22,283 bases of DNA from Penium margaritaceum (GCA_023375785.1 SZWC01009589.1:71102-93384); one strand, 5' to 3'; numbered from the stretch's first letter, positions 1 to 10,035 are shown. The notes: generated by a model from the letters alone, not told the origin. A program made the numbers and translations.

Positions 1-43
1 CAGAAAACACATGCGAATGTCTCATGTGCAGACAGACGCTGAC

Positions 44-329
44 CTTGCAACGACGCCGCAGCAGATGCAGCACCAAGCAGCCCAAAGTTGGTCGCCAGGC
101 TGTCACGAATCACCGCCGCCAGCTTCGCCTCCCCAAACGAGGAACCGCCGCTTTTTGCGCCGCTGCCACTCCTGCGGCCGCCTCCACCGCTGCCGCCGCC
201 GCCATCGCCGCTGCCGCCAAAGTCATCGCCGCCACAGCGGCCGCTGCTGCTGCAAGGCCTGGAGCCGACGCGGTCGCCGGCAATCGCGTCCACCCGCAGC
301 ACCATGTAGCGGTTCTTGAAGTGCACCAT
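44..329 (-). CDS. POP5: POP5-like RNase P/MRP subunit, exon 1 (partial)
   Basis: POP5 is a small protein subunit of RNase P and RNase MRP, which process pre-tRNA 5' ends and pre-rRNA in the nucleus and nucleolus. Reading minus from the ATG at 329, the product begins MVHFKNRYMV, the conserved N-terminal signature of eukaryotic POP5, and near residues 67-85 has GEAKLAAVIRDSLATNFG, matching the family's 'KAIKDSILVNFG' helix. Between them lies a Gly/Ser/Arg-rich low-complexity stretch (about residues 22-64), longer than the corresponding loop I recall from land-plant POP5. The 95 codons plus one base end at a good donor (AG|GTCAGC, GT at 43-42), phase 1. A following GTN codon would give the expected '..QVKY' continuation. 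The remaining exons lie left of the window. The identification rests on motif recognition, not a search; the splice site is inferred. Confidence 0.78.
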
Positions 330-482
330 GGCGGCCTAGGGTTGCTGACCTCGCTCTGGGTAATTATTCTTTTAGACGTTTTGCAAAACTTCTAAAAATT
401 AAAATCCGCGTCCACACGCAGGACCATGTAGCGGTTCTTGAAGTGCACCAGGGCAGCCTACGGTCGCTGACCTCGCTCTGGC
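286..482 (-). repeat. 75-bp direct duplication of POP5 5' end with AT-rich spacer
   Basis: Bases 286-360 and 408-482 are direct repeats, about 90% identical by eye, covering the first POP5 codons and the adjacent 5' flank (shared GAGCGAGGTCAGC on minus). The 47-bp spacer (361-407) is AT-rich and contains a 26-bp near-perfect palindrome at 371-396 with a GTTTTGCAAAAC core and one mismatched pair. The arrangement pushes the original upstream region about 122 bp away from the functional ATG. Confidence 0.75.
392..451 (-). pseudogene. Broken duplicate of POP5 5' end / possible uORF
   Basis: Reading minus from 451, the sequence repeats the POP5 start (VHFKNRYMVLRVDA) but the initiator ATG is CTG. 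After the Asp-Ala codons it enters AT-rich spacer and stops at TAG (394-392). The internal Met codon survives as ATG at 427-425, giving an open reading frame of 11 codons plus stop. If POP5 transcription starts upstream of about 450, this would be an upstream ORF in the 5' leader ending 63 bases before the real ATG. The duplicate is seen directly; a regulatory role is inference. Confidence 0.6.
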
Positions 483-518
483 TGGATGATTGCCTGTGCC
501 CGCAATGAGGCCCGGCCT

Positions 519-562
519 TTTCTGTACAGAAACACCCAACCTTGTTTCTGTACAGAAGCAAG
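519..562. promoter_or_regulatory. Two GTAC-centred palindromes upstream of POP5
   Basis: The 12-bp palindrome TTCTGTACAGAA occurs at 520-531 and 546-557, with starts 26 bp apart. The first extends to a perfect 14-mer (519-532). The second extends to a 22-bp palindrome with one mismatched pair (541-562, outer arms CTTG/CAAG). They sit about 190-230 bp upstream of the POP5 ATG on its promoter side. Repeated dyads of this kind suit a dimeric DNA-binding protein. GTAC is the core bound by plant and green-algal SBP-domain factors, but the flanks here are not their consensus. Function is inferred only. Confidence 0.35.
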
Positions 563-820
563 GGCGGGTGTTTGCCTGTGCTGTGAGGAGGCCAGAGTTC
601 ACACGTGCGGAACCCTCGCCCCTGTGTGACCTTCTCACCCACTCTCACGTTCTCTTGGATGTTTCAAGTGGACCCGTGCCCCCCCCTTCGCACACGCCAA
701 CCCCTTCCCCACTCAAGCTACTGACCACCTCAGTCGGCCCTCCCTCCTGCACCTAGCCTTGCCACTCAGCCCCAAGATCTTCACTGCAGCCGCCCCAGCT
801 CCTGCCGCTACAACCCCTGC
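563..820. other. Upstream flank of POP5, no gene seen
   Basis: C-rich, low-complexity pyrimidine-biased DNA (CCCCCCC at about 680-686 and several CCTCC-type runs) without a convincing open reading frame or TATA box on either strand. It would be distal promoter or intergenic DNA for the minus-strand POP5 gene. Confidence 0.4.
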
Positions 821-884
821 AATGCACTGCTGCTAAAATGCACTGCAGCTACAACGCACTGCTGCTACAATGCACTGCCGCTGA
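821..884. repeat. Four 16-bp tandem repeats (AAYGCACTGCNGCTNN)
   Basis: Units at 821-836, 837-852, 853-868 and 869-884 share AA(T/C)GCACTGC(T/A/C)GCT with small changes. The array leads directly into the CTG-rich tract. Confidence 0.75.
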
Positions 885-894
885 TCCCCATTCC

Positions 895-1045
895 ACGATG
901 GGACTGCTGCTGCTGCAGCAGCAGCTGCTCCTGCTTCTGCTGATACTGGTGCTACTGCTTGTTCTGCAGATGCTGCTGCTGCTCCCGCCGCCGCCGCCGC
1001 CGCCGCTGCTGCTGCTGCTGGTGCTGCTGCTTGCTGCTACGATGA
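895..1045. repeat. CTG/CAG and CCG/CGG trinucleotide-rich tract
   Basis: Interrupted CTG runs with a block of seven consecutive CCG units near 989-1009. The plus-strand reading frame across it (838-1155) is almost pure Leu/Pro/Gln and the minus frames are Ser/Ala/Gly runs, which is the expected output of an expanded triplet tract. I therefore do not call a gene. Confidence 0.8.
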
Positions 1046-1434
1046 CATTGCAGGCCCGAAATCAAGGCGTTATTGCAGCTGCCTTCCTAAGGCTCGCTTA
1101 CGAAAACGACAAAAATAGTTTGTTGTTTCTAACTACAGCTTTGGGCGCAGACTGAGGGTGCGTTTGGATTCGACCGAGCCGCCGCGGGAGAAGAAGACTC
1201 AGATCCACCGTCGCTACATCTTCCCATGACCCAGTTCGAACTCGGACGCCCGGATGGAATGTTACTGCAGCCGTCGGCGCTGTCCGCGGACGGCGAAATC
1301 GGATCCGAGTAGGACCGCTTCCGAAACCAAACTTGCCCTGAATGGTTGACCGCGCGCGCTAAACCGATAGACTGAGGCTGGTGTCACCCCCAGTAGCAAC
1401 CCCGAGCCGCGTTCCGAGTTACCTCTCTTAGAAA
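1046..1434. other. GC-moderate spacer, no gene seen
   Basis: This stretch of mid GC content separates the triplet tract from the inverted-repeat structure. It contains GGGTGCGTTTGGATTCGACC at about 1156-1175, a style of sequence common at ends of plant MITEs, but I did not find a matching inverted end. No credible coding region. Confidence 0.4.
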
Positions 1435-1530
1435 AAGGGTCAATTGCTTCAGCTCGCACGACTTCGCCAACTAATGCCTCTACCTAGAATGCCTCGAAAA
1501 CTATTTCCGTCACCTAGAGACAGCGCAACT
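1435..1530 (+). repeat. Left 96-bp inverted-repeat arm
   Basis: Reverse-complement partner of 3844-3939. Identity falls off sharply inward of 1530, where only scattered matches remain. Confidence 0.8.
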
Positions 1531-3843
1531 TTTTTGAGATGCCTAGAACCACTTTCTGCGCCTCGACTTGCGGCAACGTACATCAGATGCAACGGAATGG
1601 ACTTTCAAAGGTCCGAACAATGATTCAGGTCCAAAAGGAGCGTTTGGAAACAAAGCAGTAAAGTACATCATCCAACAAACATCATGGAAATTGAAAGCAA
1701 GAAAAAATAAGAGAAAAATATTTTCGTGATATACTATAAAACAAGTGATCTTTTATTTTTCATACTAATAAAATTATTTTGTAGAGCGGGACCATTGCAT
1801 TTAATTTCGATTTACAATAAATTTTTCTTATTAGAAGCAAATTCAAGGATGATTTCATGATAAAAAAATTATGGTAGAATTTCCTTATGAATTCACTAGG
1901 TCACATCAAAGCCATAAAATGTTTTTCTTGCATAAAAAATCAATACATCATTAGAAGACAAAACTATGGAAAATAATCAAAGAATTATTTTCTATGAATC
2001 CATTAAAAATACTTCATATTAAAATAAATTCAATATTTCAAAAATGGAATTTTATTTGCATTCTGTTGGGCTTTGTAAGTTGGAAAAATCAACGGTCCTT
2101 CAAATATAATGCTAAAATTTCTATAGAATACATACCCTCAAAAGAGTGTTCTTAATAAATTCATGAAAAATATTATAAATTGTGATTTTTTGTAAATTAA
2201 TTCTCAACAATCTAACATTCATGATAGAAGAGGCACAAAATAGAACAAAACTTAATCAAATTCAAGATCTGATCGGATAACTCTGATAAAATTACATACA
2301 AAACACAAAAATTTATTGAATACATCTAAATTAAAAATGAATAGAAAATCAATGAAAGGATCATATCATTTACATTTAAATTTAAGGGTTATCATCCATG
2401 ACCATTGTATTAAAACATAATACTTATAAAAAGGTTTTCATATCACATTTCATGAAATATTTTATCATGATCAAAAAAATGCCGATTTTAATGTTATTTT
2501 ATGTAACATTTATACAATTTGCGATACATTTTGCACATTTCTTTTGATTTCCATCACTTGTATATAAATTTAAAAGGCCTTACTAACCTATTGCTACATA
2601 TAAGGAGATAGCTAATTGCTGGAAACATGGGTGGAGTGAAAGGCATTAAAACATGCATTGCTTCGTTATTTTATTGATTTTATATCTATGTTTAGAGTTC
2701 ATCCTTACAAAGAATGTATTTATTTGTTTATATGTACAAGAAGAACTCATTCAAACCTAAAGTAGAAAGTTTCCCCCATTGGAGTTAATAAGTGTTGTTT
2801 TTCTGTTTATTTTTCTTATCAAAATCAAATCAATGTAAAAACATTTCTTTCATATCCATGTTTACGAGTTTCTACTTTTTAAACAAATGGTTTTCATTAA
2901 AAAATCAATTCTTAAATGAATGACTATTCGAATATTTTTATTCTAAATATAGTGAAAACATTATAGTTTATTATTTCACAAATAGAAAAAAATTATTTTT
3001 CTATTTAAATAGGTGAAACTGAGTTATGTATCGCTTTTATAAAATTGATGATGAATTATGGTGTTTTGCCTTTACATATAAATATACATTTATGTATATT
3101 GATTTGTGCGAATAATATTTTTTTTTCAAGGAAAATATTTTTTGACATTAATTCATGATTAAAAGCATGGATTAAATCATAAACATAATTGTAAGAATTA
3201 TTTATTTTAAAAAACTTAAGATATTTGACTTATACAACATTTAAACCTGATACATGAGTATCATTAACTTTTTTTGTTTTTCATTATCAATTAAGAGATA
3301 AGGATAACCAAATAATAATAATACTTATAAATGAAAACATTGCGAATTTACGTATTTCTATAATGCTTCTTTCATGGTTTCAAGATCTCATCTATTTTCC
3401 TCTTGTCGAGTTTTGCATTATTCTCATGTTATCTCAATTTCCATAAAAATAAATAAAATTCAAAACCATTTTTAATAAAATGAACCGATTTCTCGTGGAC
3501 TTACATATTCTTTATTATTTAAATGTGATGATTTTTGTTTGAATAACCTCTTCTCCATTCTCTATCAAATGAGAGTTGACAGGGCTCCTTTAGTATGATA
3601 GAAAAAGGTTTCAAAAATATGAATTGGCGACCTTATCTTCACTCAAATTCTAACATGTTTGTCGCTTTCTTGCCTGACGACCACGCAGTTGTATGGCTCC
3701 TATATACCCTTCTCCATTTCTTGCGTTGAGAAGCCCTCATGTGACCCGAAAGATATCGTAACGCTTCAAATGTCTACTCCATTTCTTTTAACACACTTCG
3801 TCGGCTTTCAAAGCACCGAAACTAGTTTTGAGCAGTGTAAAAT
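1531..3843. other. AT-rich non-coding interior
   Basis: From about 1640 to 3650 the sequence is strongly AT-rich with long A and T runs and stops in all frames. There is an abrupt compositional change at both sides compared with the GC-rich flanks. The only open frame of note (3659-3925) overlaps the right arm and resembles no protein I know. Confidence 0.7.
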
Positions 3844-3939
3844 AGTTGCGCAGGCTCTAGGCGATGAAAATAGTTTTCAAGGCATTCTAGTTAGAGGCAT
3901 TAGTTGGCGAAGTCGTGCCAGCTGAAGCAATTGACCCTT
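3844..3939 (-). repeat. Right 96-bp inverted-repeat arm
   Basis: Reverse complement of the left arm at 1435-1530, ending outward at the same AAGGGTCAA terminus. Confidence 0.8.
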
Positions 3940-5534
3940 GGAAAATCACAAGTCGGGGGTGGACGTTGGGCATCCGTGGTCACATAGGAGCCCGTGGTAA
4001 ATCGCCTCAACGGGTTGGCCCTGACAGAAAGTTGCAAACATTTTCTGACGCAACAAAGCCACTCGATTAACCGTAGTCAAGTGGCTAGGAAGTTATTACA
4101 TCCCTTTTTTTGGGTTACGTAGTAACCTATTGTTATCGGTTTGTGGACCTGTTTTTGCGACGTCCGATAGGTTGCAAATAGTTATCGTTACTTTGTATCT
4201 CTACAGGACACAGAAGATGAACCAAGAATATTCGACTGGGTCGAATTTTAAAGAAGTACCAACTTTGATTGTCTCACACGCTCCGGACTCGTCAACGAGA
4301 CAAGCTCATTCAACCGCATCATTCTTCGGACGCGAGATAAACTAGGGAGGTCAGAACTTTTACACACTGCAAGATAGCTGAAGATAAATACTCTGCATCA
4401 AGTAACAAGTTATCAAATAAAAAATGTTGAATCTATGTGTTACATAATGAGGAAACATTGCCAAAAATTAAAGAATACCAATAAATATACAATAATACGT
4501 ATTATGCACATTGAATTTGCTATTGGCGATCATAGATAAAGTCATGATGGATCACTCACACAAGATAGTCAAATCATGTATACATGAAGAAAATACTACA
4601 TAAAATTATTAAATTTCATCATTTAATTCCATTTATGCGTACACAAATTCATAGATGGATGCATGGAAATGTATCCAGACATGAACACATGCATGGATGC
4701 AATAAATGTGCTGAACATATTCCATGGAAAATTTCCATGTGGGAAAATGATTAGAATAGAATAGTGTTATATAGATAATGAATCTTTTTCTAAAGTAATA
4801 ATTCCACAAAATCTCTTTTCCAAAACATCACATTTGGAAGTACTTCGAAAAGAAGCCAAAGTTATAAATAGACTCCTAACCAAAAAAGTAGAACTCACAG
4901 TTAAAGTTCGATGCTGGTGTTTTTACATGATTGTTTTATTTCCTACATTTTTACTCGCAAGTTTTTTTCGTGTTCCCCTTGTCCAAACATCCATATGCTA
5001 CTACCGTAGTAATGCTACGTAACCCTGTGCACCTTAGTGCAACATTGGAACCTTGATTTTTTTTGGTTATTCAAATGGTCCATGCAGAAAAAATTGGTAC
5101 ATCCCTCCACGTGTAGCAACTCCTCGCAACTGTCCGTGGTCATGAAGGGCGAGGCTGGTAAACGTTGGAAATTAACGCCAACGACGATTTTCAGCAAAAT
5201 CTGAAGCAACGCACCATCTTCCTCCAGCATTTTCTGTTGGAGTCCGCTGTTGGATCTTGATGGTTTTGTTTTAGTTATTTTTGTGCCAAATTTTCAAGGT
5301 GGATTCGGTCGCCTGAGCACAGCGTGGCCAATGTTTTAGGCGGAGAGCAAAGAAGATGGCACGAGGGATGGAAAAAAGGCTTCCTCCCTTAAGTAGAAGT
5401 GACTTCAGCTGACGCTATGGTTGGGGGTTGAGTGGCGGGGGCGGGGTTGCATTTTGGAATGGACGGATGGAGTCCATATGCCTTGGCTTACTCGAATGTT
5501 TTCGCTTGGCAGAGCCACGCTCGCTCCAACTATT

Positions 5535-5552
5535 GCCCAACAATTGTTGGGC
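5535..5552. repeat. 18-bp perfect palindrome
   Basis: GCCCAACAATTGTTGGGC is its own reverse complement, with no mismatch or spacer. It could be a binding site or a short cruciform; nothing around it decides which. Confidence 0.6.
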
Positions 5553-7160
5553 TTTCCCTGGAGGAAATACCATGCATGGGGGCATGCTCCATGGGCTGCA
5601 GTTTGGCGGTCTTCAAACCATTGTCATGTTGACCGTAGCATCGAAGGTAGCAAAGGATGTCCCACAAGCGGAAAATCCATTCCTTTGCGCATGTGCATCA
5701 ATGCACAATGCATATACGGCTAAAACTCATTGAAAAAGTCCAAACTAGCAAAAATACGTGCAGGCATCGATGTTCAAACAAACCATTCCAACATCCAACC
5801 ACATAACAAAAGTTCGACTCCAATAACGATTTCCAGCATTCACGCGCCCGTAGTTTTCAGACAAAACGTTGTGAGCCGAACCGCCGCACACTATATGTGA
5901 TTGTCTTCACTTGGAGTATGGCGTCATCAAATCAGGCCATGTCATCACATGCACAAAGTCAATCCACTTCGAGGAGAATGAAAAAAGAACAAATGTCAAA
6001 ACATGCATGTGACTTGTGAGCGAATGGTGTCACACACGTGCTGAATGAACTTGGGCGCGGAAATTGTGCTCCATCAAGTGAATTGAGCACGTTTGACGCG
6101 GTTTGCCATGAACAAGTTGACCAGGCCCTATGAACTTAGCTCACCACGACTTCGAGCGATGAGTTGAGTTTGTTCCATGTGAAACTGACCTGAATGGTTG
6201 GAGTAAACCGTTAAAGCATGTTTTTGCGCGATTTCCCATCATTCAACTAATTATCTTAACAATGTAGATGAACTCCGTGTTCTCCATGGAACTTGAACTC
6301 GAACGCCTGCTTCCAACGTGCACCATGTCTCAATTTCCTCCGCATGGCATAAGCAATGACAAAACGGGTGACTCATCCCACAAGTCAAATCAACTGGGGG
6401 CACCAAATTGCAAACTTGAATGTTCAAACTTTGAATACTCAAATCAATGAAGACGACGGCGCACGAAATGGGAAAATCTACATCGCTCTTCTTAATTATG
6501 AATGAAACTTCAAAGTTCCACTAAAAACTAACAATCTAGTTTATAGTTTGAGGCGCTTTGGTCATTCAGTCAATAAGTGTGAATCAAATAGTTGGAAACC
6601 TGAATCGCGAAGCGCTTCAACCATTCATTTCAAGACAAATCAAAGGTAATTGGGTTTGCGACGTCGCAAGCCCGTCTCCAACTAGACAGCCAACATGCAA
6701 CACTAACGGCCACTTTTGCAAGTGATTGCACAGTTTTACGATATGATTCCCGCTTTCACAAGGTCAACTACAAACTATTCAGTTGTTTTTCGAAACCCCC
6801 ACCCCCCCTCTATTCGACATCGCTCATCTGTGCAACCACCAGTGTACGTCCACTTATTTCAAGCAAAGGAGTTGCTGTTATTGCTACACTGAGATTTCTA
6901 CAATGTTGCCCATTCACACACTATTCGCATTCTTGCCAGTTCCACCCGCATTATAAGCCCTAATTTGATGATTGCGTGTTGATTTTAATTGTACTCGCTA
7001 GATATTTGCGAAGGTGGCAAAGACATTCTAGAGAATGTGTGCGAGCACTGGGGAAGTTTGCATCAGTGCCACTTCATCCGACGATGATTCAGAATAGAAG
7101 CATTGTTTTTGCGCTCACGCTTTTTGGGTGAACGTATGTTAAAATCATAAGGGTAGAAAC

Positions 7161-7181
7161 TATAGTCAAGTTTTGACTATA
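7161..7181. repeat. Short hairpin TATAGTCAA / TTGACTATA
   Basis: Nine-base arms around a 3-base loop. It resembles the 'GTCAA..' content of the hairpin in the downstream duplicated unit (8346-8400) and may be a related motif. Confidence 0.4.
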
Positions 7182-7215
7182 ATATCTCCAAAATGCTGAT
7201 TGATGACTACATGCA

Positions 7216-8188
7216 GTTTCTTCATGTGAACATATGCGTTTGCTAGAAAGAAGGATTGGTGCATTCATGCCTTGAGTTGCATGAAAAATGCACAAATTCA
7301 AAAGAAAATCACAAATTGAAGGATATGGTGACATTTGTTTACTAAAGAAACTATGGTCAATTTTAGTTGTAATAAATACGCCTGTATTTTACGATGTTTT
7401 CTACCCTTCTGATTTGAGAATTGCTTCGTCCAACACAACTAGGTTTTTTGCTAATTGATTTTGATCAGATTGTCCTTTACACCCTTGGTATGCCATTAAA
7501 TCTTGGTTGTCAAGTCTTAAAACCTTGGAAATAAAAAGCGAAGCTACAGGTCACAGCTCACTTTGCACGTCCTCAGGTAGCCAGCTTTGCAACTTGCAGA
7601 TTGCCACGTCTTTGCGTTGTCTTGTGTCCTCCCTACCGTCCCAAGCCTATCCATGACTGCATGCGGAACATGGATGTTTCAGGTTCCGCCTGTGGCAAGT
7701 GGAAGATATCGTAGAACATGAAGTTGTGTTTAGAGAAAAAAGAATGCCAAAATCTTCCGAGTGATTCATACATGAAAGAAAAATCAATAAGGTACTTGAA
7801 GTTGAACTAAAACAACTGTATTGTTGAAAGTATGGAGCACTAGGGAATTCTAAGCCCAAATACATGGAGGCTGAAAACATTCGACCTCAAGGAACCACAG
7901 TGTATGTGGGTGCAAGCGAACTCTCCTATGTTTTCTCTATTCCAATACAACATTAGCAAACATTCTTAATGGCAACAGACTCTATGCTTACAAAACATGT
8001 CATAGTGTTGATGAGGAAGCTCCAACTGTGCATGACAAATCCTTCCACTTGGTTAAGGTTCCAGAAGCACACAATACATTGCGTGCACGATGGGGCAGCG
8101 TACAGGAGCTTCACTTAGCATACCAGTCAGCTACAATGATGGTGTGTGTGTATGGACACATTCAAGAGGTCATTTGTGTGTTGACTCA
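7216..8188 (+). repeat. Tandem duplication, unit 1 (about 1 kb)
   Basis: Direct repeat of 8212-9183 at an offset of 996-1002 bp. Aligned landmarks include GAAAGAAGGATTGGT (7246 and 8242), ACACCCTTGGTATG, CCTTGGAAAT, GGAGCACTAGGG, GAGGAAGCTCCAACTGTGCATG and CAAGAGGT near the right end. Identity is about 75-80% by eye with small indels, so the duplication is old. Neither unit keeps a long open frame, and the frames that exist in one are not conserved in the other, so I see no coding constraint. Confidence 0.8.
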
Positions 8189-8211
8189 CAAGGATTGGTA
8201 CATCCCGCGTC

Positions 8212-9183
8212 GTTTCTTGAAGTGACCATATGGTGTTGGTAGAAAGAAGGATTGGTACATTCATGCCATACTACAGCATGAAGAATGCATACACTGAAAA
8301 AAAAGCATAGAAAACTAAAGGACATCATGACTTTTGTTCACTGGAGAAACTATGGCCAAATTTAGCTGTAATAGTTACAGCTAAATTTGACCGTAGTTTC
8401 TACACTTCCTGTTTGGGACCTATTTAGTCCAACGCAACTAGGTTTTGTGCTGATTGGTTTTGGTCAAAATGTCTTTTACACCCTTGGTATGTCCTTTCGA
8501 TTTCGGTTGTCAAGTCTTGAAACCTTGGAAATGGAGAGTGAAGTTATAGCTCACAACTCACTTTCCACATCCTCTTGTAACCCGCTTCGCAACTTGCACA
8601 TTGTCACATCTTCATGCAGTCTTGTGTCCTCCCCACCGTCCCAAGCCTATGCATGACTGCATGTGAAACATGGATGTTTCACGTTCTGCCCCGGGCAAGT
8701 AGAAGACATCGTACAACATGAAGTCGTGTGTAGGGAAGATAACATTTTGCAATGTTCAGAGTTATTTATGCATGAGAGAAAAATCCATTAGGTGATTGAA
8801 GGTCGAAAGAAAACAATTACATTATTGAATGAATGGAGCACTAGGGCATCCTAAAGCCCAAATACATGCACATTGGAAACAATCAACCACATCGACCACA
8901 AGTTTATGTGGGTACAAGAAAACTTTCCTATGTTTAATCTTTGCCACTAGAACTTTAGCAAACATGCTTACTAGCTACCGCCCCTATGCTCTCAAAACAT
9001 TTCATAACGTTGTTGAGGAAGCTCCAACTGTGCATGCCAATTCCTTCCACTTTTTTGAGGTTCTAGAAGCACTATCTGTTGTGTGTAAGGTGGGATAGGG
9101 TTGAGGAGCTTCTTTTTGGACCAGTCACCTACAGTGATGGTGTGTGTATGGACAGAGTCAAGAGGTTACTTGTGTGTTAACAC
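8212..9183 (+). repeat. Tandem duplication, unit 2 (about 1 kb)
   Basis: Second unit of the duplication, starting GTTTCTTGAAGTGACCATATG, 24 bp after the end of unit 1. It differs from unit 1 by a complete inverted repeat at 8346-8400. Confidence 0.8.
8346..8400. repeat. 55-nt inverted repeat, 26-bp arms
   Basis: The left arm at 8346-8371 (from GAAACTATGGCCAAATTTAG) pairs with 8375-8400 across a 3-base loop with two mismatches. Unit 1 of the tandem duplication has the left arm (GAAACTATGGTCAATTTTAG) but only a weak right arm, so the hairpin was either gained in unit 2 or decayed in unit 1. Confidence 0.7.
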
Positions 9184-9554
9184 CCGATCATCAATACTCA
9201 CCCATGACCCACGGACAAAGAGGACATACAGATAGAAGCATGGGACAAACAGACACCCGCACAACAAAACAAAATGATCGAAGAGCGAGAGACAAACTCA
9301 ACAACATCAGTCAGGAGTACCACGAGCATGCAAAGGGCCAAGACCATGCACAACTATCTTGAACACTTAGCAGAGAGTATGCACACAAAGAAGGGCACAT
9401 CGGCATCGTTCCCGTCCGGCCACACCCAGCGGTGAACATCAGGCTCAGACAATATTCATGCTCATCTCTGTGCTACTGCTTGCTGCAAGCCCTCCTCATA
9501 GTCATAGGCTCCTTTGGAGGAAAGTGGTCAGGCTGCTAAGCCAACCATGAAAGT
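9184..9554. other. Spacer with no recognisable gene
   Basis: The short open frames here have no recognisable motif and I see no repeat linking it to the flanking units. Confidence 0.4.
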
Positions 9555-10035
9555 TATGTACTAAGGATGACGTGCAAAGCTGAGAGAGCCTGATGCTACT
9601 GATGCTCCTGCCGCAGTAACATGAAGTTGCTACAATGTTTCGGCCTCAGGAATGGTGTCAACGAGGTTGGCAAGAGAGAAAGGCCAAGAAGGAAGGCCAA
9701 GAAGGTAAGATGCGAGGCAGTCAGATGCCATTGCTACTGCCGTTGTGGTCACATACGTAGCGGCGACAATGCAACTGGTCGTAAGATTAGGGTTCAAGCC
9801 AAGAGCCAAAGAGGGCCATGAGCAGCATTCAAATTTTGTTGCTGTTGTTACTACTGGTGCAACTAGGATAATGGAGAAAGTGCAGATGGTCCCGGGAGTA
9901 GGGTTTAGGAGCTTGGCTCTAGAAACTGCAGAAGTGACGCTAGTGCTCCTAGTGATGCTGTAACAGTGAAATGCCGCCGTGGCAGTATGTCGGGCTCATA
10001 AACAGTGTCCACGAGCTCGACGGCGTAGAGAAGTC
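9555..10035. repeat. Degenerate tandem array, left half (interrupted by the retrotransposon)
   Basis: Loose units marked by GTC(A/C)ACGAG-type cores occur at about 9657 and 10007, with weaker ones near 9790 and 9902, each followed by purine-rich 'AAGAAGGAAGG'-like sequence and GCTACTG/GTTGCTG-type motifs. The same units resume after the retrotransposon at 19277 (markers at 19392 and 19541). Spacing is roughly 105-150 bp. The origin is unknown; it may be leader or gag sequence of an older minus-strand retroelement. Confidence 0.5.
10031..10035. other. Left target-site duplication AAGTC
   Basis: AAGTC immediately precedes the 5' LTR (TGTTGG) and recurs at 19277-19281 immediately after the 3' LTR. 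Five bases is the usual length for copia integrase. Confidence 0.85.

Larger units (their letters stand above)
1435..3939. mobile_element. 2.5-kb structure bounded by 96-bp inverted repeats (putative non-autonomous element)
   Basis: Bases 1435-1530 match the reverse complement of 3844-3939 over 96 bp without gaps, with about nine mismatches by eye (about 91%). Both outer ends begin AAGGGTCAATTGCTTCAGCT with no similarity beyond. The interior is strongly AT-rich and has no long open reading frame, so any transposase would have to act in trans. I see no clear target-site duplication, so this could be a foldback-type element, a pair of MITEs in opposite orientation, or an inverted duplication. 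The inverted repeat is directly visible; calling it mobile is inference. Confidence 0.5.
3940..7215. other. 3.3-kb intergenic stretch, no recognisable gene
   Basis: Mixed AT-rich and mid-GC DNA. Open frames are short (up to about 100 codons near 5421-5733, where all three plus frames are open) and none shows a motif, codon bias or conserved start I can defend. Local features are small palindromes at 4723-4739 and 5535-5552. The stretch 5420-5720 is the least AT-rich part and would be the place to look for a diverged exon. Confidence 0.5.

Noticed and set aside
838..1155. 105-codon plus-strand open frame, Leu/Pro/Gln-rich
   Set aside because: It is a direct translation of CTG and CCG runs. 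It has no domain and the reverse strand is open as well.
4056..4098. Stem GCCACT...AGTGGC resembling a small structured RNA
   Set aside because: Only a 6-7-bp stem with a long loop; no tRNA boxes or further helices.
5421..5733. Overlapping open frames of 66-101 codons
   Set aside because: Three plus frames are open together, with no motif, no splice or promoter support, and no similarity I recognise.
5848..5875. Similarity of AGTTTTCAGACAAAACG to the LTR segment AGTTTTCAGGCAAAACG
   Set aside because: About 17 bp with one mismatch and no extension; too short to call an LTR fragment.
6180..6640. TGAATGGTTG recurring at about 1340, 6192 and (inverted) 6618
   Set aside because: A shared 10-mer without extended similarity; not enough to define a MITE.
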